DNA of 64,000 bases from Glandiceps talaboti (Eukaryota; Hemichordata; Enteropneusta; Spengelidae): assembly GCF_964340395.1 (NCBI RefSeq), contig NC_135559.1, forward strand, positions 20,294,650-20,358,649, in the 5' to 3' direction. The position numbers and the translations under genes are program-made. Position 1 is the first letter of the stretch. Each line of letters begins with the position of its first letter. Under the pieces are notes generated by a model. It ran no database searches and was not told where the DNA came from. It saw nothing but the letters and a program-made list of their open reading frames with translations. Below are positions 25,037 to 38,191 of the stretch, in pieces.

Positions 25037-27240
25037 TTACTGGGCTAAAATACGGAAGAAGTACTCTGTTTCCAAAACACCATCCTCAGGAAGATCCGTG
25101 CAATGAACAGCATTCTTGATCTTATCGGCACCAAACATAGCACGCAAGGTACGTGGTCGCAAATGTTTGGCTACTTCAGGATCTGCTGGACCAACAAATT
25201 CACGGAATTCTATTGGAGTGTTTGCACCCCTTCCAACGATTTCCAATGCAATGCATGGTCCAGATATCAACTCTGTAACCATATCCTGCAAAACAAAACA
25301 AAAGATACTGTACTGAGAAGTGTTTTCAACCAATTTCATACAACTACAAATATCAAAGCATTTACAAAAGATTTCAACTGAAACATCTAGTTGCTGCCAC
25401 TAAATTGGGTAGTAGCAGATTGGCACTGCTAAAGCAATAGGTCTTTTCAAAATTTGCCATGGTTGCGTTCTTCTTCAAAATAGGAAAGGAATAAATTCTT
25501 CATGAAAAGTGTGGCATCTTGTATTGATTGGGTCTTTCCTTGTGTAAATGAGAACATTTTGCCGAGAGAAATGATTTTACAAAGTAAGCAATACCAGATT
25601 TTCTTTGCTTTGCAGTTACACAATACTTTTAGACTTAAGTTAAAGCACTCAGTTGGGATAACTTTTTTTTCCATTTCGAAAATGTCTGAGCATAAGTCAA
25701 AGTTAGTCAGATGTACATGTAGTAATAAACATCTACCAAAATGTAAACACGGGAGTACAAACGTGATGAGTAAAACAGTCCTATCAATAACATTACCAAT
25801 CCTGACATTTTGAATCAATATTCTATACAAAACTTAAAGGCTTCAGCAAGATATATTTGGGTTAACTATCCAACAAATACTTGTTGACCTGTTTTGGTGT
25901 ATTTACAAATGCACCTAACCTTAATGTTTGATAACCCTAATTACAATTGTATTATTTCACCACATGGCTTACATCACATGGTATGCTGACAGTTTCTTGA
26001 CTAGATAACATGTCTAAGTACAAAGACTGACTTGGGTAAACCAATATATAGGTACCAGTACTTACAATGTATTCTCCAACAACACCCTTGTACACTTCGT
26101 AGAACTCCTCAGCATTAGCTCTATCTATGTTGAACATCTGAAGGGCTGAGATTGTAAACCCTGCATCCTGGATGGCACAAATGATTTTACCAGCGTGGCC
26201 TGGTGAACAAAACAACCAATGAAGTGTAAAAAGTTAGGTGGGTCGTATTGAAAACACATAGATCCATATTCCGTTTAATGCTTTTTGCACTGACTAAATT
26301 AGTTACAAATTTAAAAAGAGGACCAGTTTAGCTCAAACTCCTTCTCTAAAATCTTTATTTGTACAGTGAATTCTAGTTTATTATACCTTTACTTTGTCTA
26401 CTAAGAATAATTTACATGTATGCATTCTTAACCTTGTAAAGCTAAGGCCTCGGATAAACGTCGAACTTCTCATGCACCTCATCTAAATATATTGAAGTCG
26501 ACACAAACCTGACATGAAAACAATGTGGAATAGGCGTCAAATCGAATCTATTGAATTTAATACAAAAATGAACAGCTGCACAGATGAAGTTATTTTCAAC
26601 ACGAGAATGATACACCAGCTGAACGTTGTCGCCATACATTTGAAAATGAAATGACTGCGCATGACAGGCACATTGAATTGTGGTTATTTTGTATTAGATT
26701 TGACAAAAGTTCAATATTTATTGCATGCCGCACTTGTGTAATTTTCAACAGGCTGTGTTGAATTTATTTGCCTATCAGATTTAATATTAGTTGCTTCAAT
26801 TTATTGCAATACTCGTTGAATTTGTCATGTACCTTATCAGATAATTAGATTGGGCACATGAGAAGTTCGAGGTTTATCCTAGGCCTTACAGATACACACT
26901 TTATGGATGGTGATGACATCACAGTCTATATTATAATTGAATCTTTTAAACGTAATCTTAAAACCCATCTTTTACACAATATTACCTGGTGTGATTTTCA
27001 GCAACATAAACTATGTAATTTTATCATTTTAGGGACGTAATTTCACGTTATTGTTGTCATTTTAGCCTTGTTTACTTTGTAATGTTTTGTATTTCATTTT
27101 TAACCATGTAAATTGTTATATTATGTTATTTTATCCATTTTTCTTCCTTTTTGAGGTTTGTATAGAGCACTGAGACGTAGTGTAGTGCACTTTTTTTAAG
27201 ATTATAATTATCATTGTTATCATATGAACTTGAATAAATG

Positions 27241-27271
<31 letters not shown>

Positions 27272-30200
27272 TCTCCCTCTCTCTCCCTCTTATCTTACCT
27301 GATAACACTGCATGTGGTTTGATAACACAGCATGTACAATCTGTCAGTGTAGCTGTGTTTGGTCTTGGTCCTCTAGCAAAGAAGAAGTTAGCCTCTCTTT
27401 CTGCATTTTCTAATGAGTCTGCACCATGAACTGCATTGGTTTGTTTATCTGAAGTCACAAAAAAGTCATCGATTATAACAACTTTGTCACAAACATTTTA
27501 CTTTGCAAGGAATATAATCAAGAATACTTTCTTTGTCAACATATCCACAGAAATTACTCTAAAGTGATAAACAAACTTATACTTTTTCTTATGCAAAGTT
27601 AGGAAAGAATTCCTTGGAAATTATTTTCAAATAATAACTTCACTTCATATGCAAGGGGAGGACTAGTACAAGTACTTTAATTTTCATGTTATCTTTTCAT
27701 AGTTTATAGTTTTCCTTTTTGCAATAATCTCAAAGTTTCTTTTCACCTCATCAAGCCCAATGATTCAGAAAATATGAACCTACAGTCATTCATGCAGATC
27801 GAGAAACCCGTAACTGTTATAATGATGTAAACAGTGTATAAGTAGTGTCCTGATCTGACAAATATACCATATTTGGATATTACTATACCATATTTGGACA
27901 TTACTGTACCATATTTGGATATTACTATACCATATTTGGATATTACTATACCATATTTGGACATTACTATACCATATCTGGCCATTAAGTATGTACCCCA
28001 AATAAACACTAACTTATCATTTGGCAGAATTTTGTGATTGAATTAACGAAGACATGATGTTAATGACTGTGTGAGTGGCTTTATTTGAATTTAAAATGTT
28101 ATTTCAGCATGAACCTCGCTGAGCAAGAAGTGAGATGAGATTCAAGTCAAAGATAACATCTAGACTATTTCTTGGAGTAAATACTAATACAATATACGAT
28201 CCCTCCTTATGGTCATAGACAGATTCTTTCAAGGAAATGCCATACAATGTAAATAATAGATTCTTAAAATGAAATGTTCATGGACCAACAAAGTTATAAA
28301 TAACTGATGTTTTGGGGAGTAACTCTTCTGAGAGCTAAATCTTCACATTACTGAGCTGAAAGTGTAGGTAATCTACATCATTTTGTTGGACTGTGAACAT
28401 TTTATCTCACAACAGTTTATCTTATTTTGATCCTAGCAGTGTTTTCACATGATATTCTCAATACATTCTAAACACAAGAGTTCAAATTGAAGCATTACTC
28501 AGTTAAAAACGTACCTGTACCAAATCTTGCCCTAACACTGTTAGGAGCATCACTCCTAGCAACAGCACTGTCTGTAGGTCCTGCCAGGTTCCTCCAGCGC
28601 TGGACAGCACCCTGACCCATCAGTTCCATAGGTATAATATTACCACTGGTTAAATACTGGACAAGTTCACTGATATCAAGAGAAACAAAGGAAAAATTTA
28701 ATTAAAAAATTATATTGGATTGTATTGTGTAATGTGAATGGAGGTAAAACTTGGGAGACGAAAGCCTGTATGTGTGGTCGTCACAAAATGCAGTCTTGTA
28801 ACAAGACCTTGGATCTATGCTCGGAAAATTACTGAACAAAAGCTAAGGATTTTGTGATTTTAAATAGTAAATTTTGGGAAAGATTTTTGATGGTTTATTT
28901 TTTAACTGTATTCTAATGAGTCTTTTTGTCAGTTTTTTGGGGTAATTTTTGGTATATGAGCTGGTACTCGAAATGAATAATATTATAATTATTTAATATA
29001 AGGATCACACAGGACCATTCTTTACTCTAGTCTGTGTACTGCACTACTGTGTTACATCAGTAGCTGTCCTTGCACCTCCTTGCCCTTGAAACCAATGCTT
29101 GTCTTGAGAACCATTAAAACTCACTTGCCCAAAAGTCATTATCAAAACACTTGTGTGTTGAATTTACATAATTACATGTAAATCATAACATGCAAACTTC
29201 ACATGCTTCATGTGTTAACGCCTGTCTTCAACTCAGCTGTGTCTGTACACTTACATAATGACTTCATTTGAATAACGTTATCATGGTTGTAAGTACATTA
29301 TAGGGCACACATTTTCATATAGTAATTACTAACTTCTAGTCTTGTTTAAAGTTCTCCAGACAAGCTAATTGGTTTTGAGGACTAGGAGGTACGACAACAG
29401 CTACCAATGTAACATAACATGATGATAAAGAGACTATTTTTATTCAGGACCAACTTTCTCTATTACTCTGCCAGACTATATATGTATATTTGTCACACCT
29501 AAATATAATCGTAATCCAAAACAGTGTTAGTTTAAATAGTATGGCTGCTAAACCCTCGCACAATTCTCTACCACAGGTTGAATAGCATCAAACACGCTTG
29601 ATTGTGACATCCTCAGCATTTGTTCAACAACAGTCAGATCCAAGGTCTTGTTACAAGACTACATTCTAAACAGAATATACATTATACACTTACTTGTAGA
29701 ATGGTTTCTGTTCATGCATGATGTAAAACTCCTGGGCTTCCGCTCTTGTTACTCTGGTCATGACAGCCTTGCTAATAAGCAACCCATCCCGGAAAATCAT
29801 ATCCATGATATGGCCTACTTTGGTCACGGCATCTGGCTTTATCATAGCTAAGGATCTAAAAATAAAATAGGACAAAAAGAACCGTAATGTTATGAATGAA
29901 GTTTGACATGACCCACAGTCAGTGTGTATCCTCTAAGCCACTTTGATACACCACTGGTACACACCAATTTGTGACCCACCAACATTTTGTATTCCCTTAT
30001 CCCTTACAAGTACTACGGTATGTGGAGACTCATATGAAAATCCTGTTGTCATCATTCTGAGTCTGACCACAACGAAAATGCAGTCTTTCATAGCACACAC
30101 TATGGAATGCAACAACTAGACTCTAAGAGTAAACTATTACAACTATGTATGTAACTTAGTGTATATATTTCTTACAGAACACTTGTTTTCAGATCTGTTT

Positions 30201-32155
30201 TTGTTTTATTTTATTTTCTGTTTTTGTAGTTTATATGCTGTGTGTCTGGGCCATTGGATTAAGACTAGTTCCACTGAACTATTTCCATGGCCCTCACCAG
30301 GGAGGGTGACCATGCAATAATAAATTATGTTTTTTGTCATGTACACTTTCCCAGTCTAAGTTCTGTTATCCTTTTTGGTGAAAATAAAATGAATCATACA
30401 AAAATGTAACTGGGTGATACTATTGTCATTTATATGTAACAAAGTGGTTCCTTTGAAATATTATTCCAGTTAATTACACTCCTTATATTGGCATTATTGC
30501 GGTCATTCCAGAGTTTCACATAATATTGAATGGTAAGCTGCATACATATGAACTTGACCTTGAACTTGGCACACAAAAGATACATGTACATCCCTTGAAA
30601 TCAGTACATCTGTATTTCAAACATGCTACCTGGGCAGAGGCAATAGATTACTTGGTACTACCATACATACCAAAACTTTTACTGAATACTAGTATTCATA
30701 TAGGACAATCAGTAAGAGAAAATTGACAGACTCAGTCAGTACCATAAACACAACTCAAACATCATATTTTAAGTTTTGAAGAGTGGCACACACAAGAGCT
30801 ACACGTATGATGAATCTGGGTACCAAACCTACAATTTGATTGCATATACCCCATCACACTGGCCACTCTTTGCTATAATATTTCATTATCCTTTCCTGGG
30901 ATGTACCCAAAATCAGTCTCCAATAGTTCCGTAATTCCAGTACTGCCATATCACCAATGATGATATTTGTAGTGAGGACTTATAGTATCATAGTAACATT
31001 AAATTAGACCTACCTTTCTTTTTGCTGACTAAGTTTATTTCTTGTGAACTCATCACCATAGTCAATAAAACTTAGCTGTCTAGAGTGGATATTGACTGAT
31101 GCACCAATAAATAGATCTTGTAGGCTAATCCCCTCACACTTTGAACGCTTCAAGAATAAACGCCTGTTCTTTATGTCGAACTGCAAAACAAATATGGAAG
31201 ACAATATACATTAGAAGAAATTTGACAGTAAATCTTTTTTTGTATAGAACAGAGTGCTGTCCACAGAGGTTTGAATATTACTAAGTGAACAAAACTGAAA
31301 GTTACTAACTTTCTGTAACAAATTTAAAAAAAATTACTGTATTCTGATCAATTTTGTGATCACTGAAAACAGTGTACAATTTAAACAATTAAAAGTTACA
31401 TGTATCATAGTCATACAGGCAAAATTTATTGTTAGGCAAGACACATTTATAAGCACATGAACATAATTTTTATTTGTAAATTAAATGATCTTGATAATTC
31501 AAACTAAGTTTCATGTGGGTTTTTTTTTTCATGCATTAATTTTATGATTTATCTTTTCAGTGAAACCATGAAGAATAAATAGGATCATTCTTTTATTCAC
31601 AACAACCTTTTTGTACAGCTGACAGACAGTCTGATGTTTTAGTGATACATGTACAACAAGTAACACTCAAGTAAAACACTTTCTATGTGCTATACTCACT
31701 ATATAGCATTCATATCAAGTGTAAAAGATTACTGTTTCGATTGGTTTATTTACAAGCCTAGCATGTAACCTTTCTAATATCATATGATCAATTAGCAAAT
31801 GAAACAGTTACACTTGATATACAAACAATTTACATGTAGATGCTAAATGATTGTGGTATATACAGAAATTGCTTTACTTTGATGTTATGGGTTGTAAATG
31901 CATACATGTACATGGTCAGACAAAAAGTTTTCCTCTACCAATCTGCTTTTAATCAAGACACACAGTTGAAGATCATTCCACTTGACCTGTCTTACTGTTT
32001 TGAACACTTTGTATATTTTTTGACTAGACTGCATGTTATGTAGTACATACCATTTCAATGGTGTTGTCTGCTGTATAAAACATAAATTGATATCTTCTAC
32101 ACAGTGCTGCATTAGCATCATACCACTCGGCTACGAATGCGTATCTGTCATCCAT
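25037..32155 (-). CDS. NME7: NME7: nucleoside diphosphate kinase 7 homolog, complete (373 aa)
   Basis: Seven coding exons join in phase: 32155-32051, 31180-31014, 29855-29694, 28669-28515, 27448-27299, 26199-26066 and 25285-25037, all with GT..AG introns. Total is 373 aa; vertebrate NME7 is 376. Residues 1 to about 88 are the DM10 domain (RYAFVAEWYDANAALCRRYQ). A first NDK domain follows (MIKPDA about 94-99, NAVHGADS with His204), then a second (CCVIKPHAV about 237, FYEVYKGVV, NAVHCTDLPEDG with His352). Both active-site histidines are present. NDK enzymes move phosphate between nucleoside di- and triphosphates; NME7 is known from gamma-tubulin ring complexes, centrosomes and ciliary axonemes. 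The start is supported by a conserved DM10 beginning directly at the ATG and by an in-frame leader exon without ATG. It is divergent from RNF7 across about 450 bp. Confidence 0.96.
26850..27290 (+). mobile_element. LINE 3' end in NME7 intron
   Basis: The plus strand reads ESFKRNLKTHLL at about 26939-26974, the typical C-terminal block of LINE ORF2. A 3' UTR follows with CACTGAGACGTAGTGTAGTG and AATAAATG, ending in a (CT)n tail at 27239-27290. The upstream coding part is decayed. The tail ends within 10 bp of the donor side of the NME7 exon at 27299. Confidence 0.55.
27863..27985. repeat. 21-bp minisatellite, about 6 copies
   Basis: Unit CCATATTTGGATATTACTATA with ATATTA/ACATTA variants, in an NME7 intron. 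Confidence 0.95.
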
Positions 32156-33232
32156 GTTTGACTGGAAAGAATAAAACATTCATGAGTTAAAAAATGACTT
32201 TGAGGTCAGTTTTATCCCTGTATGTATTAAGTACTTAGTTAACGTACATGATGTACAGTAGTCAAGTTTTCCTTGGCTGTACCACTACTGGTTTTACTGT
32301 ACAATTAGTGAATTACATTCAGAATGGAATTAACTTCTAAAAATTGCTTGAAAACAATGAAATTGCCCCTAATGGAAAATATAGTGATTATATATGGTAA
32401 TATCATCCAGTTATGTTTTGTCACAACCAAATACAAATGCACTATTTCAAGATGGAAATACGGGCATGAAATTGGGCCATGACACCCAATTGGTATTATT
32501 GTATTTGTTGCAACCAAAAAGCTGTCATAAAACAAGAAACTAAATTTGTCATACTAATTTATCATTGTAATATTGTCTGTACTAAAAGTGGTTAAAAGTT
32601 TGTCTTCATTTTTAAGACAATTCTGGATGGTGTCATTCAAAATGATTAGTACGGGAATGACTGGTCAGCAAGAAGTAACTCCCAATGTTTTGACGTACGA
32701 TTCATGACTCGGGTAAACTGCCGGGAATCAGAAAATCGCAATACCATCAGACAATAAATGTGTACAAACTGTACGTTGAATAAATTAATATGCACGAGGT
32801 ACTTTCTTGGTGTATTTTAAAGCCACATGTACGGCAAGAGGAACAATCAAGGTTTGACCCCGGTTGTGACACGACATAGCGATTCAAAACAAGACCAAAC
32901 ATGCCGTACACAGTAGTGGTAGGGTCATCATTATCACTGCTTTTTATGAAAAATATCGAAGGACGACCTCATAGACGAAATTCTAAAGGTAAAATAGTCG
33001 TGAAAATACTGAAATTGGTGCATAAATACTGTCACTGAGGACTAGGATCACCTAGATGTTACAGTATGCTGACATCGACTGCGAAGTTTTAGGCCATTCC
33101 AATTCAAAAATATATGGTACGCTACTTGCATAAATACGGCAAAACAAATGAAAATGAGCGTTCATAAAGCTTCAGAACGACACCTTCTATTCAGCTAACA
33201 TCATTTTGAAAGAATAACATTGTATTGCTTAC

Positions 33233-33300
33233 CACTTTATCTGACTTTTCGGTGCAAAATTCCCGTTTAGCTTGCACTAGCACTGAACTGCAGCTTTGTT
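33233..33300 (-). other. NME7: NME7 5' noncoding exon (3' boundary only)
   Basis: A donor (GATAAAGTG followed by GTAAGC) at 33233/33232 fits an upstream leader exon spliced to the acceptor TTCTTTCCAG just before 32161, eight bases before the NME7 ATG region. The transcription start is not determined, so the 33300 end is approximate. Confidence 0.5.
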
Positions 33301-33767
33301 GTCTATGGCAACAACATGAAAACAAGTTTAGTATTCACAGAACAATATATCGTAACACACAACAGTTTTAGATTGCTAAACAATAGAATCTGAATATATG
33401 AATGTTAAAAACACATCTATATTTATATCTATATTTTTTTTCAAAAAAATAAATCTGTCAGAGATTCTAGGTAAATGCAAACAAATGAATAAAGTAGTGT
33501 GAATACGGGACTAAATATTTCAAAAGTAATGACAGTGCGCCCTCAATACGGAACCACCTCGAAACTATTTTCAAAATAAAGACTACATTTAGGAGACCAA
33601 AAGTACCATTTTTACAACAATTTATTATTAGTTATTGTGTAAAGTATGGAAAAGGGGGTAATCGAAGAACGTTTTCCTCACTTTTTATATAACTGAAGAT
33701 GCACATCCGTTAATAGGTTTTGCGCCCTCTGCTGGCGACCATCTCGTGCTAAGTAGAAGAAACCAAG
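33301..33767. promoter_or_regulatory. Putative bidirectional promoter between NME7 and RNF7
   Basis: About 450 bp separate the divergent transcripts. No TATA box is evident on either side. GCGCCCTC words occur twice (about 33537 and 33722). The second is part of a strong CTCF-like site immediately before the RNF7 ATG. Confidence 0.55.
33722..33740 (-). promoter_or_regulatory. CTCF-like binding motif at RNF7 5' end
   Basis: The minus strand reads GGTCGCCAGCAGAGGGCGC, containing CCAGCAGAGGGCGC, a close match to the bilaterian CTCF consensus. Binding is inferred from motif only. Confidence 0.5.
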
Positions 33768-36700
33768 ATGGCGGAGACGGGGGAAGTGGGTTCCGAAGCT
33801 GTTGTCGAACCCGTGGAAAAATCTGTGGATCAGAAAACAGAGAAAATGTTTAGCCTTAAGAAATGGAACGCTGTTGCGATGTGGAGTTGGGATGTCGAAT
33901 GTGATACATGTGCTATATGTAGAGTCCAAGTGATGGGTAAGAATACAAATAATTCTTTGTCTCTTTTGGAGCTGTGCCCACTGTTCCAAACTGAATGGAC
34001 ACGATTTGTCCTTCCATTTGCATTTTTGGAATTGTAAACGATGTACATGGAATGATCCACCGGCTTACGATGGTCTTTTCAAGAGTAAACACAAAGATGC
34101 CAACACAATACGCTATTGAAAATATATTAAAAAGACAATTGCTGGCTGTGTACACTGCCTGTTGCCAATATTTTAACATAATTGTGAAGTATAAATTTAC
34201 AATCTGCGGTAGAGCTGACGTATTCCATTGTATTCACGATTTTAAATCTTCCAGCTGGGTGTATGATAATGATATGCTGGTAGTACTTTCGATGAACCGC
34301 GTCTGTACAGCAATCGATGACAAATTTCTCTTTGCGAAATCAAGTTAGAAACAAGTCCTTACCTGACATGGGGTTTAGCTAAGTCAAAGTACAGTGTCTT
34401 CCGACACGCAGGTGGCACTTTCGGTCCAAACAGAGTGCATTTTTGCCATGTTTTAAACGCACAGGTCTGTAGACGTTGCATCTGTTCCCAGTGACTGTTG
34501 TGAACTGAGCTTTTGATGACGTACGTTTTACATTACATATGACCTTCCCGGGTACTTTCTATTAGGGGTCACACGGCATTGCATTATAATTACGTTTGAA
34601 TAGCGGCCGTATCGCGTACGACCTTTAAGTGTGTTTACGTTCTCAACGGTCTAAGTCAACGGCATATTGAACCCACAATTCGAGCGAGAGAACTGTGCCC
34701 GCGTGCTTTAATATCCGTGCCTGTGATGTTCGGATCGTGTTCTATGACTAATAGCGGTAGTGTGTGTGCGTGGACGTGAGTGCCTTCCCGGGCAGCTATC
34801 AAATAAATTAATTTTTCACTCGACTTTATTTGTTTACACAGATGCATGTTTACGATGTCAATCGGAAAATAAACAGGAAGATTGTGTCGGTACGTTATTT
34901 CATGGTTATTTTCTGAGTGTATTTTACATTATGACGTAAAAAAAAGAAGTGTTTCTCTTGAATTTAAAGAGAAACGTGTTAACATGTTACAGTCGATTCT
35001 TAAATTTAATAATTTATAAATTGTACATCTTTATTTTTTTTATATATTGTATTTTTATTTCATATTGTGTTTCTCCAAATATCCCAATGTTATTAGTATT
35101 TCAGTTTCTAACATTTTGGTGTGTGTTTTCAGTGAATTCTTTTTATTCGAAACAATCATGAATTTTTACATTCAGTCTCTGAGTACATGTTGTATTATGA
35201 CATTGTAAACAACAATAGTGTTAGCTATATGGTCAAAATATAGTAAAATGTTAAAATAGAGCCTTTGAAATTTATATTACCTAACGGACAATGATTATCC
35301 CTCTAAAATGTAGGAAAGATATGACTTTTGGCAATTCAATAATTGGTCTATGTAAATTAGCTCTACCACTAAATTGTACATTGTTACATTGTACTATTAT
35401 TTATGGCAATAATCTGGTCTGTACTGTAATGATAAATATTTACATGGGGAGGGGAGGGGATTGTTTTAGAATATATTGCCTATTTTTTATGCTAATCTTG
35501 TCATACATTGAAATCTTTAGCATATTTAACTACCCCCCACCCCCAACCCATGGAATTTAAGCAATCAATTGGTACCCTGGTAGTATGTTGTTGTGTGTGA
35601 TAGACCATAAATAATAAAGTATGACCCCCACCCCTGAAACCTATGAAGTATGACCAACCCATTGGTAGTCTGTTGTCTAGTGATGTAACCCCCCCCCCCC
35701 CACTATGTGAAATAAGACCATTGCATTGGTACCCTGGTAGTATGTTGTTGTCTAGTGATCTACCCAACCTCCTCTATGTGGAGTATGACGTTCCCATTAC
35801 TAGCCCCCCCCCCCCCACCCCCAAGTGAAGTATGATCTTCCCATTAGTAGCCCCCCCCCCCCCCCCCCAAATGAAGTATAGCCTTCCCATTAGTACCATA
35901 CAGTACCCTGGTTGTGTAGTAATATGTTGTTGTCCAAGTGAGAGTGACCTGACATGTAGTTTTCAACCCATTGTTAGTTCTATTTCATTGCATCACATCT
36001 CACAGTGTTGTCAATGGATATTGTTTTCTTTAACAATAGGAGTCACAATAGACACAAAAGAAACCCAACTATCAATAAAGTTTTAGTTGATTCATGTCAT
36101 GTGTGCCATTTCAGGTCACACTGAATACATAGAACTTGTGACAACAAGAACAGCGCAGTTTCAATCAAAATGTTTTCACATCCTGTGAATACAAAATTAT
36201 TAACACTCAGACTTGTCTTACTATAGTTAAAGTTACACTTTAGTGGAAGCTTAGTTTGACCTTTACCCTTTGTATCTAATAAATGGATGTAAAAACTAGA
36301 CTGTAAAATATACATTAATGGGCACTACTAGGACATGAAGGTTATTTGCTGGTTAGTTTCTGTAATAAAAGTCAACTTTTATAGGTTCTTTAAAGTGAAA
36401 ATCAAAATGGACGTCTTATCTATGTGGTATTGGTATAAAGTGAATCATGTTTTATTAGTATTGATTTTAAACATTAAAAGTGGTCATATGGATGAGGATT
36501 GGGTATTTATTTTGGATTTTTTAAATCATAAAACAATTTTATCATGGCTTCGTACTTGAAAAATCAATGTGAATAACATTGACAAAGTCTGTGTTTGTGA
36601 CTCAATAAATTGCAAAATATTGATAAATGTGTAAAATGGTTGTTATTGTACATACAATAACAAACTTTTTTCCCCACACATTTTAGAGTTTTTAGCAATG

Positions 36701-38191
36701 TATTGAGCTAAAATAAATACCCAATCCTCATCCATATGACCACTTTAAGAATGGACTGTGAACACTTTATTCAACAGAAAGTAAACATATATCTATTATT
36801 CTAGACAACTTATAAATGTTATCAATCAACCAACTTGACTCTTTTTGTATAAAAAATTTGACTAAGGTATTGGTTCTACTCAGTATACAATGTAATTAAT
36901 CTGATTTAGTTTGGTTTGTTTGTATTTGAATTTGTTTACAGACGACCGTGCAATGTTGCACAATCTCAACAAACAAACAAACAAACAATGTTAGTTTAGG
37001 TCAAAACCTCCTCCCCTATAAGAATGTTCACAGGTGTGGCATCAAACGTTTATATATGATGTAAACTATGATGAAAACTGTAAAAACGTGATTGTAAACA
37101 CATTAAAATACTACCAGAAAACCAGCACCATATTTCATATTAGAAGTAAATGTTATCAACTTATCAACATCTCAGCAGTGAATACAAAACTGTTATCATT
37201 GAAGGAGTGAAAGTTTTCCATTGAACTTTGGTTAAAAGTACGAAAATAAAGTTCAGCAATTGCATTGACACCAGATCTCCTCCCCCTAAACGAATGAAGT
37301 TCGCTTATTGAGCTTGTGTGACATTGTGCAGTTATGCTGTTTTGGTTCATGACAATATGAAGGCTAATCAGACCAGTCTGTAATAATGAGTGTGTGTGAG
37401 AGACAGGGTAACCTTTCTGCAGCAAATCAAAGCACTTGTTCTAAGGAAGACATTAGACAGATTTTAAGAGCATAATGACCTGACCTAGAAAGGCAACCAG
37501 TGTGAAGGTGTTGTTATTAGTTACAGTTAGTTTATTTTAAAGGTGATCCTATTTATGGGATAGAATGACGTGTTCATTGATTTTTCAACTGGAGTATTGT
37601 TTTCGAAAGTGTATTGAATTTTAAGTATTCTCTTTAGGCCTACAAAATATGTGGTTCCGATTACGCTTACTTTTAGAATAGGTGGGGTAGGTAGGTTTTT
37701 TATTTTGTTTTTATATTATTATTTTTTTATTTCATGTGTAACTTGTAAGTGTCTATCTAGTTCAGGTGTTACGCTTTCCATTGTTTTCCATATGGTCTCT
37801 GTGTTATTGGTTTCTTCTCATCAGATGTACAGTCATTACAGATTGGAAGAACAGTTTTATAATGTTAAAAATAATGTTGTTGTCTATTTCAATAATTTTA
37901 CATGGCTTGGACCAGGCTTGGTTTTGAACGTTTTCCGGCATCAGAGTCCACAAAATAATCGTCTAAAATTCATAGCACCAAATCTACATTAGGTTATGAG
38001 AAAGACTCTAGTAGTGTAAGTAATAGAGTAAGTCACTGCTAACAGTTTGTACTTTTCTGTCTATTTTTCTAGTGGTGTGGGGAGATTGTAACCATTCATT
38101 TCATAATTGCTGTATGTCATTGTGGGTAAAACAGAACAATAGATGCCCACTATGTCAACAGGAATGGATGGTACAACGCATCGGAAAATAA
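33768..38191 (+). CDS. RNF7: RNF7 (RBX2/SAG): RING-box subunit of cullin E3 ligases, complete (111 aa)
   Basis: Three exons join in phase: 33768-33936, 34842-34889 and 38073-38191. The protein is 111 aa (vertebrate RNF7 113). The N-terminal 26 residues are acidic and variable. Then [20 protein letters not shown], the strand that inserts into the cullin, appears identical to the vertebrate protein. The RING-H2 ligands are all visible: CDTCAIC, CLRC, C in [13 protein letters not shown] and CPLC, ending [13 protein letters not shown]7 recruits E2 and NEDD8-conjugating enzymes, mainly to CUL5. The [16 protein letters not shown] signature and QRIGK end separate it from RBX1. The ATG has a good context (CCAAGATGG). 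Intron two is 3.2 kb and full of repeats. The 3' end of the coding sequence is copied into a downstream minisatellite. Confidence 0.97.
35520..35945. repeat. RNF7: Degenerate tandem repeat with poly-C runs in RNF7 intron 2
   Basis: About four imperfect units of 80-110 bp share TGAAGTATGACC..CCCATT and GTACCCTGGTAGTATGTTGT, each ending in a run of 9-18 cytosines. Poly-C lengths are likely unstable. Confidence 0.8.
36475..36749. mobile_element. Short inverted-repeat element (family 1, copy 2) in RNF7 intron
   Basis: Terminal inverted repeats of about 42 bp begin AAAGTGGTCATATGGATGAG and continue through GATTGGGTATTTATTTT; the right end is the complement, ending CATATGACCACTTTAA. No coding capacity. 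This is the best-defined copy of the family. Confidence 0.85.
37640..37870 (+). repeat. Dispersed repeat (family R1, copy 1)
   Basis: Shares GGTTCCGATTAC, TTTTAGAATAGGTGGGGTA, TATGGTCTCTGTGTTATTGG and CATTACAGATTG in the same order with 47280-47500. Class unknown. Confidence 0.75.

Noticed and set aside
33768-38191. RBX1 as the identity of the RING gene
   Set aside because: The [20 protein letters not shown] strand and the QRIGK end match RNF7/RBX2, not RBX1.
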